Assembly: GCA_016462625.1 (NCBI GenBank)
Contig: JAEMSV010000017.1
Coordinates: 1-50,908, forward strand
Length of the DNA stretch: 50,908 bases
Origin: Solirubrobacteraceae bacterium
GTDB taxonomy: Bacteria; Actinomycetota; Thermoleophilia; Solirubrobacterales; Solirubrobacteraceae
Reading direction: 5' to 3'
Under the pieces are notes generated by a model. It was not told the DNA's origin and ran no database searches. It was given only the letters and a program-made list of their open reading frames with translations. Numbering within the stretch: the first letter of the stretch is position 1; each line of letters opens with the position of its first letter. Position numbers and translations under genes: made by a program. Below, piece by piece: positions 42,887 through 50,908 of this stretch.

Positions 42887-43746
42887 GATGTGACGCCTTC
42901 GAGGAGGCCGATGGATTGCAGGCCGCGCCGGATGACGCCGACCTCGGTCTCGGATGCGTCGACCATCGGGAGCCGGACGCTGCTGGTTTCGATGACGCCG
43001 AGCAGCTTGAGCGCGGCCTTGGCGGAGATGCAGGCGGGCGCGATCCCGAGGGCGTCCAGGAGCGGCGCGAGCTGCTCGTCGATCTCGGCCCGTGCCTCGG
43101 GCTCGGTGACCATCCGCTTCATCTGGTCGCCGGCGACGTGGCTGGCGACGCAGATGCCGCCCGCGCCACCGAGATCCAGCGTCTTGCCAAGGATCTCGTC
43201 GTTGCCGGCGTAGAGGTCGAGACCGTCGACGATCGCCAGGTTGTCGTTGTTCGCCTGCTTCACCGCCGAGATGCCGTCGATCTGCGCCAGCTCGGCGAGC
43301 AGGTCGTTCGGCATGTCCACCCCGGTGCGCTGCGGGATGTTGTAGAGGACGATCGGCTTGTCGGTGGCCTTCGCGACTTCCTCGTAGTGCCGCACGATGC
43401 CCCGGCGGTTCGGCCGGTTGTAGTACGGCGTGACCACGAGGACCGCATCGACGCCCAGCTCGGTGGCGCGCTCGGTCAGGTGGCAGGCGTGGCGGGTGTC
43501 ATTCGAACCCGTGCCTCCGATGACCGTGGTGCCGGCCGGCCGGTTCTCACAGGCGAGCTGGATGACCCGCAGGTGCTCGGCGTCGTCGAGCGTCGAGGCC
43601 TCCCCGGTGGTCCCGACGGCGACCACCCCGTCCGAGCCGTGTTCGCAGAGGTGGTGGTGCAGATTGGTGAACGCCTCCTCGTCGACGCGTAGCTGCTCGT
43701 CGAACGGAGTGACGATCGCTGTGAGGAGCGCTCCGAGGCCAGACAT
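42883..43746 (-). CDS. dapA: 4-hydroxy-tetrahydrodipicolinate synthase
   Basis: 287 residues, TIM barrel of the DHDPS/NAL family. It condenses pyruvate with aspartate semialdehyde. Signatures: VGTTGEASTL, the catalytic Tyr in LYNIPQRTG, and the Schiff-base Lys in SAVKQANND. Length is normal (about 290-300). It is the entry enzyme of the DAP/lysine pathway; dapB lies 1.9 kb away on the same strand, and dapD, dapC, dapE and dapF are around 18-22 kb. A GATACT box 8 nt upstream is a probable leaderless promoter. Confidence 0.95.
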   Translation of the reverse strand: MSGLGALLTAIVTPFDEQLRVDEEAFTNLHHHLCEHGSDGVVAVGTTGEASTLDDAEHLRVIQLACENRPAGTTVIGGTGSNDTRHACHLTERATELGVDAVLVVTPYYNRPNRRGIVRHYEEVAKATDKPIVLYNIPQRTGVDMPNDLLAELAQIDGISAVKQANNDNLAIVDGLDLYAGNDEILGKTLDLGGAGGICVASHVAGDQMKRMVTEPEARAEIDEQLAPLLDALGIAPACISAKAALKLLGVIETSSVRLPMVDASETEVGVIRRGLQSIGLLEGVTS

Positions 43747-43754
43747 GGCCTCGG

Positions 43755-43760
43755 AGTATC
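43755..43760 (-). promoter_or_regulatory. Putative -10 box GATACT for dapA-rnj
   Basis: GATACT on the minus strand is 8 nt before the ATG at 43746. Confidence 0.45.
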
Positions 43761-43781
43761 GCAGCCCTGGGCCAGGGATCG

Positions 43782-44126
43782 TTACCCGGCGAGCGGATCG
43801 CCGCTCGTCATCGGCGGCGGGCCGTCATCGGCGCTCGCGGCGGGCGGCGCGGCAGGCGGTGGAGCCGGTGCGGGCGCCGGCGCTGCGCCCGGAACGGGGG
43901 CGCCGACGGTCGGGCCCTCCGGGGCGGGAGGTTCGCCCGTACCGGGCGCGATCGGGGGATCGGGCGGGATCGGGCGACCGTGGGTGTCGTACTGCACGAC
44001 GGGTTTGTCCGACGGCGCGCCCGCGCCGGCCGTCGAGCCCTGCGACTCGTTGAACTGCTTCTGCACCTCATCCACCTTGGCCTGCGCCTGCTCGGCCATC
44101 TTCTTGGCCTTGTCCATGAAGCCCAT
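43782..44126 (-). CDS. Small helical protein with Pro/Ala-rich tail
   Basis: 114 residues from the ATG at 44126, with GGAGG 4 nt upstream (ATG 44117 is possible). The first 35 residues form an amphipathic helix (MGFMDKAKKMAEQAQAKVDE). The rest is disordered, rich in Pro, Ala and Gly, with a short YDTHGRPIPPDPP piece. No signal peptide or membrane span. It resembles small uncharacterised actinobacterial proteins beginning M-x-M-DKAKK; no function is known. Confidence 0.6.
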   Translation of the reverse strand: MGFMDKAKKMAEQAQAKVDEVQKQFNESQGSTAGAGAPSDKPVVQYDTHGRPIPPDPPIAPGTGEPPAPEGPTVGAPVPGAAPAPAPAPPPAAPPAASADDGPPPMTSGDPLAG

Positions 44127-44185
44127 ATCGCCTCCAAGTCCGGGATCGACGTCAGTCAACTGCGCGCACCGGCGGCACGCAACCG

Positions 44186-44539
44186 TCACCCATCCTTGCC
44201 TTGCCGGCGGCGCAGCGCATCCGTATACCGCCGTGGTACCCGCGCATCGCCGATCCGCTCACGCTCCCACAGCGTGATCACGATGAGCTCGCCCCGCGGG
44301 CGGTCGTGACGGCAGACGAAGACGACATCGCGATCGACGAGGTCCGCGACGTACACCGACCCGCGGGGCCCCTTCCCGCCGTCCGGCGCCTCATCCCCGA
44401 CCCGCCCTGCGGCCCATGCACGCGCGACGCGGGAGACGATCTCGGGGCGCGGGTCCAGACCTCCGGTCCGCGCCGCGACGCGCTGGCGGAAGCGCTCGAC
44501 GGCGTGGTCGGTGACGGCGATGGAGACAGGGTCGGGCAT
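44186..44539 (-). CDS. Small protein of unknown function (117 aa)
   Basis: ATG start. The N-terminal block TDHAVERFRQRVAARTG and the later strands GSVYVADLVDRDVVFVCR and GELIVITLWERERIG suggest a compact alpha/beta fold. The HAxxRxxxR start with a late beta hairpin is seen in DUF4258-type and RelE/BrnT-like small proteins, some of which are toxins, but the match is loose and no antitoxin gene adjoins. The C-terminus is strongly basic. It is divergent from the threonine aldolase gene with a 33-bp gap. Confidence 0.6.
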   Translation of the reverse strand: MPDPVSIAVTDHAVERFRQRVAARTGGLDPRPEIVSRVARAWAAGRVGDEAPDGGKGPRGSVYVADLVDRDVVFVCRHDRPRGELIVITLWERERIGDARVPRRYTDALRRRQGKDG

Positions 44540-44554
44540 GGAAGGGGCCCAAAT

Positions 44555-44564
44555 TGTCTACTTT
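44555..44564. promoter_or_regulatory. Overlapping divergent -10 boxes
   Basis: TAGACA (minus strand, 44555-44560) faces the small gene at 44539. TACTTT (plus strand, 44559-44564) is 8 nt before the aldolase ATG at 44573. The two boxes share bases, so the two promoters may exclude each other. Confidence 0.35.
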
Positions 44565-44572
44565 CACGGATC

Positions 44573-45592
44573 ATGGTGGATCTGCGGTCTGACACTGCGA
44601 CGCGGCCGACGCCTCAGATGCGCGCCGCGATGGCCGCCGCCGAGGTCGGCGACGAGCAACGCTTCGAGGACCCCCAGGTCAACGCGCTGTGCGAACGCAT
44701 CGCGGGCCTGCTCGGCCAGGAGGCGGCGGTGTTCATGCCCTCCGGCACGATGTGCAACGCGATCTCGTTCCGGATCCATCTCGAGAAGCCCGGCAGCCAG
44801 GCGATCCTGCACCGCACGTCGCACCCCATGCTCTACGAGGGCGGCGCGCCGGCCTCCTACGCGGGCGGCATGGTCTTCCCCCTGGATTCCGATGACGGCA
44901 GCTTCGATGGCGCGGCGGTGCGCGCCGCGCTGCACGACCCGGCGAACCGCTACGCGCCGCGCTCGCGGCTGGTGTTCGTCGAGCAGACGGCGAATGAGCC
45001 CGGCGGTCGGATCTGGCCGCTGGAGCGCGTCGACGACGTCCTGGCAGCAGCCCGGGAAGCCGGCCTGCGGACGCATCTCGACGGCGCGAGACTGCTGAAC
45101 GCCGTGGTCGCGACTGGGATCCCGGCTGACCGCTGGGCATCGGGCTTCGACAGTGCGTGGATCGACTTCTCGAAGGGCCTCGGCGCGCCCATCGGCGCCT
45201 GCCTCGCGGGCTCGGCCGCGTTCATCGAGGAGGCGTGGCGCCTGAAGCAGATGACCGGCGGCGCGCTCCGTCAGGCGGGGATCGTGGCGGCGGGCGCACT
45301 GCACGCCCTCGACCGCCACGTCGACCGGCTCGCCGAGGATCACGCGAACGCCCGGACCCTGGCCGAAGGCCTCGCGCAGCTGCCGGGGATCACCATCGAC
45401 CCCGCGATCGTCGACACGAACATCGTGCGCTTCGACGTGGCGGACCCTGCGGCGTTCTGCGCCGAGCTCGCCGACCACGGCGTGCTGATGGCTCCGCTCA
45501 GCGCCACGACGATCCGTGCCGTGACGCACCTCGACGTCGACGCGGACGGGATCGACACCGCGCTGGTCGCGGCGTCGCGCGTCGCCGGCTGA
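44573..45592 (+). CDS. L-threonine aldolase (low-specificity, PLP)
   Basis: 339 residues from the ATG at 44573. It cleaves threonine or allo-threonine to glycine and acetaldehyde. Signatures: the N-terminal MVDLRSDTATRPTPQMRAAM, FMPSGTMCNAI, HLDGARLLNA (Asp and Arg of the PLP pocket) and the Schiff-base Lys in WIDFSKGLGAPIG. The family also covers beta-eliminating lyases and phenylserine aldolase. It is flanked by genes on the opposite strand and not in an operon. Confidence 0.92.
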   Translation: MVDLRSDTATRPTPQMRAAMAAAEVGDEQRFEDPQVNALCERIAGLLGQEAAVFMPSGTMCNAISFRIHLEKPGSQAILHRTSHPMLYEGGAPASYAGGMVFPLDSDDGSFDGAAVRAALHDPANRYAPRSRLVFVEQTANEPGGRIWPLERVDDVLAAAREAGLRTHLDGARLLNAVVATGIPADRWASGFDSAWIDFSKGLGAPIGACLAGSAAFIEEAWRLKQMTGGALRQAGIVAAGALHALDRHVDRLAEDHANARTLAEGLAQLPGITIDPAIVDTNIVRFDVADPAAFCAELADHGVLMAPLSATTIRAVTHLDVDADGIDTALVAASRVAG

Positions 45593-45596
45593 CGGC

Positions 45597-46247
45597 CTAG
45601 TCGAACAGGACGTGCTCGAGGCCGACCACCGGCGATTCGGTGAGGCCTCCGACCTTCCGGACGGCGACGAGCACGCCCGGCATGAACGAGGTCCGGTCGA
45701 TCGAGTCGTGGCGGATCGTCAGCGTCTGACCGACGTCGCCGAAGATGACCTCCTGGTGGGCCACCAGCCCGGGCAGCCGCACGGAGTGGATGGGCACGTC
45801 GCCCTCCATCATCTCGGCCGTGCGCGCGGCGGTGCCGGAGGGCGCGTCGAGCTTGCGGTCGTGGTGCAGCTCGATGATCTCCGCCTTGCCCATGTGCTTG
45901 GACGCCTCGGCGGCGAACCGCATCATGAGGACGGCCCCGATGGCGAAGTTCGGGCAGAACAGGACGTTGCCGGCGGACTCGACCCCGCGGACGGCGTCGA
46001 CGTCCCACCCGCTCGTGCCGACGACGACGTGCACGCCGGCGTCGAGGCACGCGCGAATGTTGTCGAGCGCGGTGTCGGGACGGGTGAACTCGACGACGAC
46101 GTCCACCCCATCCAGCACGTCGGCGAGCTCGACGCCGAGGGCCGGATCGGCCTTCGCCACGAGCTCCATGTCGTCTGCCCCGTCGACGGCCTCGCAGACC
46201 GCCAGGCCCATCCGGCCGGCCGCGCCGGCCACCGCCACGCGGATCAT
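45597..46247 (-). CDS. dapB: 4-hydroxy-tetrahydrodipicolinate reductase (short)
   Basis: 216 residues, shorter than the usual 245-275. NAD(P)H motif [11 protein letters not shown] at the N-terminus, then [34 protein letters not shown], and the catalytic/substrate block [15 protein letters not shown]. All these are present, so the missing length comes from the loop after the first strands (residues about 28-48) and the C-terminal part. It makes tetrahydrodipicolinate. It overlaps the M16 peptidase stop by 4 bp (ATGA). Confidence 0.94.
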   Translation of the reverse strand: MIRVAVAGAAGRMGLAVCEAVDGADDMELVAKADPALGVELADVLDGVDVVVEFTRPDTALDNIRACLDAGVHVVVGTSGWDVDAVRGVESAGNVLFCPNFAIGAVLMMRFAAEASKHMGKAEIIELHHDRKLDAPSGTAARTAEMMEGDVPIHSVRLPGLVAHQEVIFGDVGQTLTIRHDSIDRTSFMPGVLVAVRKVGGLTESPVVGLEHVLFD

Positions 46248-47572
46248 CGCGCCGCCTCCGCGGCCAGTGCGGGTGCGACGTGCTCCACGCTGCGGCGGAA
46301 CACGTCTTCGTCGGGACCGATGCCGGCGGCGCTGAGCCGCTCGGGGTCGAACAGCTCGCGCGCGAGCTCCTGCACGTCTTCCATGGTCACGGCCTCCACG
46401 CGGCTGATCGCCTCATCGACGGTGAGCAGCGGCATGTCGGCAAGCAGCGACCCACCGAGGCGGTTCATCCGCGCCGCAGTGGACTCCAGCGCCAGGACCA
46501 TCCGCCCCTTGACGTTCTCCTTCGAGCGCTCGAGCTCCCCAGTGCTCGCCGGATCCTCGACGAATCGGCGCAGCTCGTCGCCCGCGATGCGCATCGCGGC
46601 TTCGAGGTTGTCCGGCCGGGTGCCCACGTACAGCCCGACCATTCCGGCCTGCGCGAACAGGCTGGTGAACGAGTAGACGCTGTAGGCCAGGCCGCGCTTC
46701 TCACGGATCTCCTGAAAGAGCCGGGACGACGACGTTCCGCCCAGGATGTTGTCGAGGACCCGCAGCGCGTGGCGGCGCTCGTCGTGCCGCGGCAGGCCGC
46801 GGCCGCCGAGGCACACGTGGTACTGCTCGGTCTCCTTGCCGAAGAACGCCGCCCGCCTCGGCGTCGCCGCCGGAGCAGCCGTGATCGGCGTCGGGTCCGG
46901 GCGCGCAGGGAGCGAGAGGCCCTCGGCGAGCAGGATCAGGGAGTCGTGGTCCACGGAGCCCGCAGCCGCGATCACGACGTCTTCGGGGCCGTAGTGCGCC
47001 GCGTGGAAGGTCTTCAGCGCATCGGGCTGGACGTTCGCGATGACCTCGGCGCGCCCGATCGTCGAGCGCCCGAGCGGGTGATCGCCGAACACGGCTTCGC
47101 TGAGGAGATCGAAGACCTTGTCCTGGGGATCGTCCTCGTACATCGCGATCTCCTCGCAGACGATCTCGCGCTCGTTGGCGAGGTCCGCCTCGAGGATCCG
47201 GGGCGCGAAGACCATCTCCTGCATCACGTCGAACGCCTTGGGCAGGTGCACGTCGACGATCCGGGAGTACACCGAGGTGGACTCCTTGCCGGTGCCGGCG
47301 TTCAGCTCGGCGCCCATGCCGTCGAACAGCTGGTCGATCTCGAGCGACTCGTACCGCGCGGTCCCGCGGAAGAGCATGTGCTCGAGCAGATGCGACAGGC
47401 CGGCCTCCGGCTCACGCTCGGCGGCCGACCCGACGTCGATCCAGAATCCGAGCGCCACGGATCGCACCGAGTCCATCGACTCGGTGACGATCCGGACGCC
47501 CGAAGGCAGCGTGGTGACGCTAGGAGCGCTCAGGGTCCTGCCCGCCGCGGTGGCGCGGCCGGCCCGAGCCAC
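46244..47572 (-). CDS. M16-family zinc peptidase
   Basis: 442 residues from a GTG at 47572, inside the pnp 3' end; the true start is unsure. A CTG at 47509 lies 7 nt after TAGCGT, which contains the pnp stop, and would give [10 protein letters not shown] as the N-terminus, close to the conserved start of the family. The inverted zinc motif is HLLEH in [12 protein letters not shown], with the third ligand Glu in [15 protein letters not shown]. The C-terminal domain has [21 protein letters not shown], also conserved. Known relatives degrade peptides or process proteins; the substrate here is unknown. Confidence 0.9.
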   Translation of the reverse strand: MARAGRATAAGRTLSAPSVTTLPSGVRIVTESMDSVRSVALGFWIDVGSAAEREPEAGLSHLLEHMLFRGTARYESLEIDQLFDGMGAELNAGTGKESTSVYSRIVDVHLPKAFDVMQEMVFAPRILEADLANEREIVCEEIAMYEDDPQDKVFDLLSEAVFGDHPLGRSTIGRAEVIANVQPDALKTFHAAHYGPEDVVIAAAGSVDHDSLILLAEGLSLPARPDPTPITAAPAATPRRAAFFGKETEQYHVCLGGRGLPRHDERRHALRVLDNILGGTSSSRLFQEIREKRGLAYSVYSFTSLFAQAGMVGLYVGTRPDNLEAAMRIAGDELRRFVEDPASTGELERSKENVKGRMVLALESTAARMNRLGGSLLADMPLLTVDEAISRVEAVTMEDVQELARELFDPERLSAAGIGPDEDVFRRSVEHVAPALAAEAAR

Positions 47573-49793
47573 GGCTCTCGCGGTCGCCACCGCCGCCGCG
47601 ACCGCCACGGTCCCGGTCGCCGCGGTCACGCCCGCCGCCGCCGTTGCCGCCGCTGGACGCGGACGCGGTGATCTCCTCGGCGGTCTTGCCGGCGACCGAC
47701 GGGTCGGTCGCGAGGCGCAGGCCGATGCGGCCGCGCTCACGGTCGACCTCGAAGACGCGGACGGCGATCTCGTCGCCCTTGTTCAGGACCTCCTCGACCG
47801 TGCCCACGCGGTTGCCCGGCGAGACGTTCGAGATGTGCAGGAGGCCGTCGGTGCCCTTGCTGAGCTCGACGAAGGCGCCGAACGTCGTCGTCTTGACGAC
47901 CTTCGCGTTCGGGAACTCGTCGCCGACCTCGACCTCCTTCATCATGGTCGTGATCCGCTCGGCCAGGGCGTCGCCCAGCTCGCCGTTCGACGAGTAGACG
48001 AGCACGTTGCCCTCGTCGTTGACGTCGATCTGCGACTCGAACTCCTCCTGCAGGCCGCGGATCGTCTCGCCGCCCTTGCCGATCAGCATGCCGATCTGCG
48101 ACGGGTCGATCTTCAGCTGGATGATGCGCGGCGCGTGCGGCTTGAGCTCCGTGCGCGGCGCGTCGATGACCTTGGCCATCTCGCCCAGGATGTGCGTGCG
48201 GGCCTCGAGGGCCTGCGTCAGCGCATCGCGGAGGATGTCGAACGTGACACCCGTGATCTTGATGTCCATCTGCAGGGCGGTGATGCCCTCCGACGTACCG
48301 GCGACCTTGAAGTCCATGTCGCCGAGGTGATCCTCGACGCCGGCGATGTCGGTGAGGACGACGTAGTCATCGCCCTCCTTGATGAGGCCCATCGCGATGC
48401 CGGCGACCGGCCGCTTGAGCGGCACGCCCGCGTCCATCAGCGAGAGCGACGAGCCGCAGACCGACGCCATCGACGACGACCCGTTGGACTCGAAGATGTC
48501 CGACACGACGCGAATCGTGTACGGGAACTCCTCGATGGACGGCACCACCGGGACCAGGGCGCGCTCGGCGAGCGCACCGTGACCGATGTCGCGGCGCTTG
48601 GGGCCGCCGAGGCGACCGGCCTCGCCCACCGAGAACGGCGGGAAGTTGTAGTGGTGCCAGTAGTACTTGTTGGTCTGCAGGCCGAGCGTGTCGAGCCGCA
48701 TCTCTTCCTTGAGCGTGCCGAGCGCAGCGACCGAGAGGGCCTGCGTCTGGCCGCGGGTGAAGAGCGCGGAGCCGTGCGTGCGCGGAGCGACGCTGGCCTC
48801 GATCTCGATCTCGCGGATCTCCTGCGTGCCACGGCCGTCGGGCCGCAGCTTCTTGATGGCGATCCGCTCGCGGATGATCTGCTTCTCGAGCTTGTTGAAG
48901 ATCGCCTGCACGGCTTCGCGCTTGGCCGAGTCGTCGGCGTCCGGCGCGAACTTCGCGAGGATCTCCTCCTCGACGGCGGCGGTGGCGTCCTGACGCTCGA
49001 GCTTGTCCTGGACGGACGTGGCGGCGTCGATCTTGTCGAAGTACTCGCCGCTGATGGACGAGAGCAGCGCCTCGTCGATCTGCGGCGCCTCGACCTCGAG
49101 CTTCGGCTTGCCGAGCTTCTCGCGGAGCTCCACCTGCGCGGCGCAGAGCTTCTTGATGACGTCGTGCGCGATGTCGAGGGCGTCGAGGATCTCGGCCTCG
49201 CTCACCTCGTTGGCGCCGGCCTCGACCATGAGGATGGCCTCGGACGTACCCGCGACGATGAGGTCGAGGTCGCTGGTGCCCTCGAGGTCCTCTTCCTTCG
49301 GGTTGACGACGAAGTTGCCCTCGACCTTGCCGATGCGCACCGCGCCGACGGCCTGCTGGACGGGGATGTCGCTGAGCTGGATGGCGGCGGACGCGCCGTT
49401 CATCGCGAGGATGTCGTACGGGTGCACGTGGTCGATCGAAAGCGGGATCGCGACCAGCTGCGTCTCGTAGCGCCAGCTCTTCGGGAAGAGCGGACGGATC
49501 GGACGATCGATCATCCGGGCGGTGAGGGTGCCCTTCTCGCCCGCGCGACCCTCGCGCTTGAAGAAGGAGCCGGGGATCTTGCCCGCGGCGTACATGCGCT
49601 CTTCGACGTCGACCGTCAGCGGCAGGAACGGGACGTCACGGATGCCGCCACGGGTGGCGGTGCACAGGACCATGGTGTCGCCCTGTGAGACGACGACGGC
49701 GCCGCCCGCCTGCTTGGCGATGCGACCGGTCTCGAACGAGATCGTCTCTCCGGCGATCTCGACGGAAACCGTCGTCGGGTGGTTGAGACTCAT
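47520..49793 (-). CDS. pnp: Polyribonucleotide nucleotidyltransferase (PNPase)
   Basis: 757 residues. Two RNase PH-like domains (N-terminal about 1-230; second about 310-560, with RTHGSALFTRGQTQAL), a linker helical domain, KH (QIGMLIGKGGETIRGLQEEF) and S1 (AKVVKTTTFGAFVELSKGTD). A 45-residue tail of Gly, Arg and Asp follows (GGGGRDRGDRDRGGRGGGG), not part of the PNPase core and like an RGG box. It degrades RNA 3' to 5' with phosphate. The gene before it is not rpsO, the usual neighbour, but a DsbA-like gene. Confidence 0.97.
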   Translation of the reverse strand: MSLNHPTTVSVEIAGETISFETGRIAKQAGGAVVVSQGDTMVLCTATRGGIRDVPFLPLTVDVEERMYAAGKIPGSFFKREGRAGEKGTLTARMIDRPIRPLFPKSWRYETQLVAIPLSIDHVHPYDILAMNGASAAIQLSDIPVQQAVGAVRIGKVEGNFVVNPKEEDLEGTSDLDLIVAGTSEAILMVEAGANEVSEAEILDALDIAHDVIKKLCAAQVELREKLGKPKLEVEAPQIDEALLSSISGEYFDKIDAATSVQDKLERQDATAAVEEEILAKFAPDADDSAKREAVQAIFNKLEKQIIRERIAIKKLRPDGRGTQEIREIEIEASVAPRTHGSALFTRGQTQALSVAALGTLKEEMRLDTLGLQTNKYYWHHYNFPPFSVGEAGRLGGPKRRDIGHGALAERALVPVVPSIEEFPYTIRVVSDIFESNGSSSMASVCGSSLSLMDAGVPLKRPVAGIAMGLIKEGDDYVVLTDIAGVEDHLGDMDFKVAGTSEGITALQMDIKITGVTFDILRDALTQALEARTHILGEMAKVIDAPRTELKPHAPRIIQLKIDPSQIGMLIGKGGETIRGLQEEFESQIDVNDEGNVLVYSSNGELGDALAERITTMMKEVEVGDEFPNAKVVKTTTFGAFVELSKGTDGLLHISNVSPGNRVGTVEEVLNKGDEIAVRVFEVDRERGRIGLRLATDPSVAGKTAEEITASASSGGNGGGGRDRGDRDRGGRGGGGDRESRGSGRPRHRGGQDPERS

Positions 49794-49883
49794 ATGCGGT
49801 TGTTCCTCTCTACGGGCAAGCCCTTCGGTCGGCTGGCCCTCTTCTTTGCTTCTTCTCTTTGATTCCGAACGGCGTGGAGTCTA
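49794..49883 (-). promoter_or_regulatory. pnp promoter and leader with stem-loop
   Basis: TAGACT (49878-49883) is the likely -10 box; its TAG is the stop of the gene upstream. The leader of about 78 nt has a purine-rich, low-GC stretch (49840-49865), then a stem-loop: GGGCAAGCC (49814-49822) against GGCTGGCCC (49831-49839), 8 of 9 pairs, loop 8 nt. GAGAGGA is the ribosome site. The structure could serve PNPase autocontrol. Confidence 0.5.
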
Positions 49884-50381
49884 GTGCAGCGTTTGCAGCC
49901 ATTCGCCGGTCGGCACGCCGCCGTGCAGAGCACCTTCCACAATGAGCGTGGGCGTCTGCGCAACACCCGCGCGCAGGCCCTCGCGCACGTCTCGCGCGAC
50001 CCGGTCGGCCGCCGACGCCGACCTGCGGTCGGCGTCGAACCGGTCGACGTCCAGGCCCATCGCTGCCGCCTTGTCCCAGAGGTGCGGATCGTCGACGTGT
50101 CCCTGGTCGGCGTACACGGCGTCGGCGAAGGGCCAGAACGCGTCCTGTGCCGCGGCGGCCTCCGCAGCGAGTGCCAGCTGAACCGCCCGCGGGTGTCTGG
50201 CCTTCAGCGCGAAATGGCGAAGCGCCACGCGAAGCTGCGCGTCCTTGAGGCGCACATGCGCGACGGCGCAGTGCGGGCACGCGAAGTCGGCGTAGACGAT
50301 GACGAGCGGCGCGCCTTCCGGGCCGCGGACGTGATCGTCGTCGCGCAGTGCGGGCGCGGAGGCGCTGGTCAGCTCGCTCAT
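49881..50381 (-). CDS. DsbA-like thioredoxin-fold protein
   Basis: 166 residues. Thioredoxin fold with active site CPHC (FACPHCAVAH, residues about 35-38) and the cis-Pro loop AQTPTLIVEG, split by a helical insertion as in DsbA. No signal peptide or membrane span is seen, so it likely works in the cytoplasm, like the FrnE/DsbA-like actinobacterial proteins. Its role in disulfide or redox chemistry is inferred. The stop TAG is part of the pnp -10 box. Confidence 0.88.
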   Translation of the reverse strand: MSELTSASAPALRDDDHVRGPEGAPLVIVYADFACPHCAVAHVRLKDAQLRVALRHFALKARHPRAVQLALAAEAAAAQDAFWPFADAVYADQGHVDDPHLWDKAAAMGLDVDRFDADRRSASAADRVARDVREGLRAGVAQTPTLIVEGALHGGVPTGEWLQTLH

Positions 50382-50391
50382 CCCGCGAGGG

Positions 50392-50397
50392 AGGCTA
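50392..50397 (-). promoter_or_regulatory. Putative -10 box TAGCCT for the DsbA-like gene
   Basis: TAGCCT is 10 nt before the ATG at 50381. The same bases on the plus strand read AGGCTA next to TAGGCC, so the 32-bp divergent gap holds both promoters. Confidence 0.45.
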
Positions 50398-50413
50398 GGC
50401 CGTACCCCGGGCG

Positions 50414-50878
50414 ATGCGTGTCTGGACCCTGCGCCGCGAGCAGCGCCTGCCCGAGCCTCCCGAGGCGGTGTTCCCCTTCTTCGCCGACGCGCGGAACCTC
50501 GAGGCGATCACGCCTCCGCTGCTGCGCTTCCGCATCGTCACCCCGGAGCCGATCGAGCTGCGGGTCGGCACGCTCATCCAGTATCGAATGCGGCTGCACG
50601 GCATCCCAGTGTCGTGGCTGACGTCGATCCAGGCATGGGATCCGCCCCACCGGTTCGTCGACCAGCAGGTCCGCGGGCCGTATGCCCTCTGGCACCACAC
50701 GCACGAGTTCACCGACGACGGCGAGGGAGGCACCGTGATGACCGACACCGTCCGGTACGCCCTCCCGTTCTGGCCCCTGAGCGCCGTCGCCCTGCCCCTG
50801 GTGCAGCGCGATCTCGACGCGATCTTCGCCTTCCGTGGAACCCAGGTCTCGGGGAGGTTCCGACAGTCCGTCCAATAG
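50414..50878 (+). CDS. SRPBCC-family protein (polyketide cyclase-like)
   Basis: 154 residues. START/Bet v1-like fold: an N-terminal strand with PEPPEAVFPFFADARNLEAIT, a central LRFRIVTPEPIELRVG and RLHGIPVSWLTSIQAWD, and a C-terminal helix after VRYALPFWPLSAVALP. Such proteins bind hydrophobic ligands in a cavity; some are cyclases, others of unknown role. No catalytic residue can be pointed out. The gene ends 30 bp before the window edge. Confidence 0.85.
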   Translation: MRVWTLRREQRLPEPPEAVFPFFADARNLEAITPPLLRFRIVTPEPIELRVGTLIQYRMRLHGIPVSWLTSIQAWDPPHRFVDQQVRGPYALWHHTHEFTDDGEGGTVMTDTVRYALPFWPLSAVALPLVQRDLDAIFAFRGTQVSGRFRQSVQ

Positions 50879-50908
50879 CGTCGTCGTGGTGTCGGCCCCT
50901 TCCCCGAC

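Noticed and set aside
47118..49688. Plus-strand open frame of 856 codons opposite pnp
   Set aside because: It is fully antisense to pnp, whose domains are certain. High GC leaves few stop codons in the antisense frame, and the product is an Arg/Leu/Asp-rich chain without motifs.

Overview
The window is about 51 kb of high-GC DNA (roughly 70 percent by eye), packed with genes on both strands. No rRNA, tRNA, CRISPR array, insertion sequence or prophage gene was recognised. Gene content and order (pnp, M16 peptidase, dapB, dapA, rnj, ftsK, a RodZ-like gene, cinA, recA, recX, rny, miaB and, further off, miaA, dapF and hflX) are those of an actinobacterium. RNase Y together with RNase J, a proteobacterial-type DapD and an intein-bearing Rv2578c-like radical SAM protein suggest a deep branch such as Thermoleophilia/Solirubrobacterales. 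That placement is inference from memory, not a search result.

Layout. 1-5.3 kb: the end of an alpha/beta hydrolase, two small membrane proteins, a third membrane protein with a helical domain, a cyclophilin, a HAD phosphatase and an orphan chemotaxis receptor. 5.3-10.8 kb: a TetR gene divergent from a DUF2236 (MpaB-like) gene, a lipid kinase, then murT, a methyltransferase and gatD. 10.8-14.5 kb: a four-gene glycine betaine/choline-type ABC importer. 14.5-22.9 kb: MazG-like and YCII proteins, hflX, a low-complexity RGG protein, dapE-dapC-dapD, and miaA-dapF on the other strand. 22.9-28.6 kb: a FIST protein, a short-chain dehydrogenase, an MscS channel, a cupin, an intein-containing radical SAM protein and a GNAT-like fragment. 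28.6-38.6 kb, minus strand: miaB, rny, recX, recA, thpR, cinA, rodZ-like, ftsK. 38.6-41.2 kb: a cupin and a two-component system. 41.2-50.4 kb, mainly minus strand: rnj, dapA, two small unknown genes, dapB, M16 peptidase, pnp and a DsbA-like protein, with a threonine aldolase on the plus strand. The last gene is an SRPBCC protein.

Themes. All six steps from aspartate semialdehyde to meso-diaminopimelate by the succinylase route are encoded (dapA, dapB, dapD, dapC, dapE, dapF), plus lipid II amidation by MurT/GatD, so wall precursor synthesis is a main function. The DapF has both expected catalytic cysteines replaced by serine. RNA decay (PNPase, RNase J, RNase Y), tRNA A37 modification (MiaA, MiaB) and DNA repair (RecA, RecX, FtsK) are the other housekeeping blocks.

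Regulation. Many genes have a TANNNT box, often TAGNCT, only 6-10 nt before the start codon, which suggests leaderless transcription. In several tight gene pairs the upstream stop codon TAG forms the first three bases of that box. Three CGAAC-N4-GTTCG palindromes match the actinobacterial LexA/SOS box: upstream of recA, on the start codon of the intein-containing radical SAM gene, and between the TetR and DUF2236 genes.
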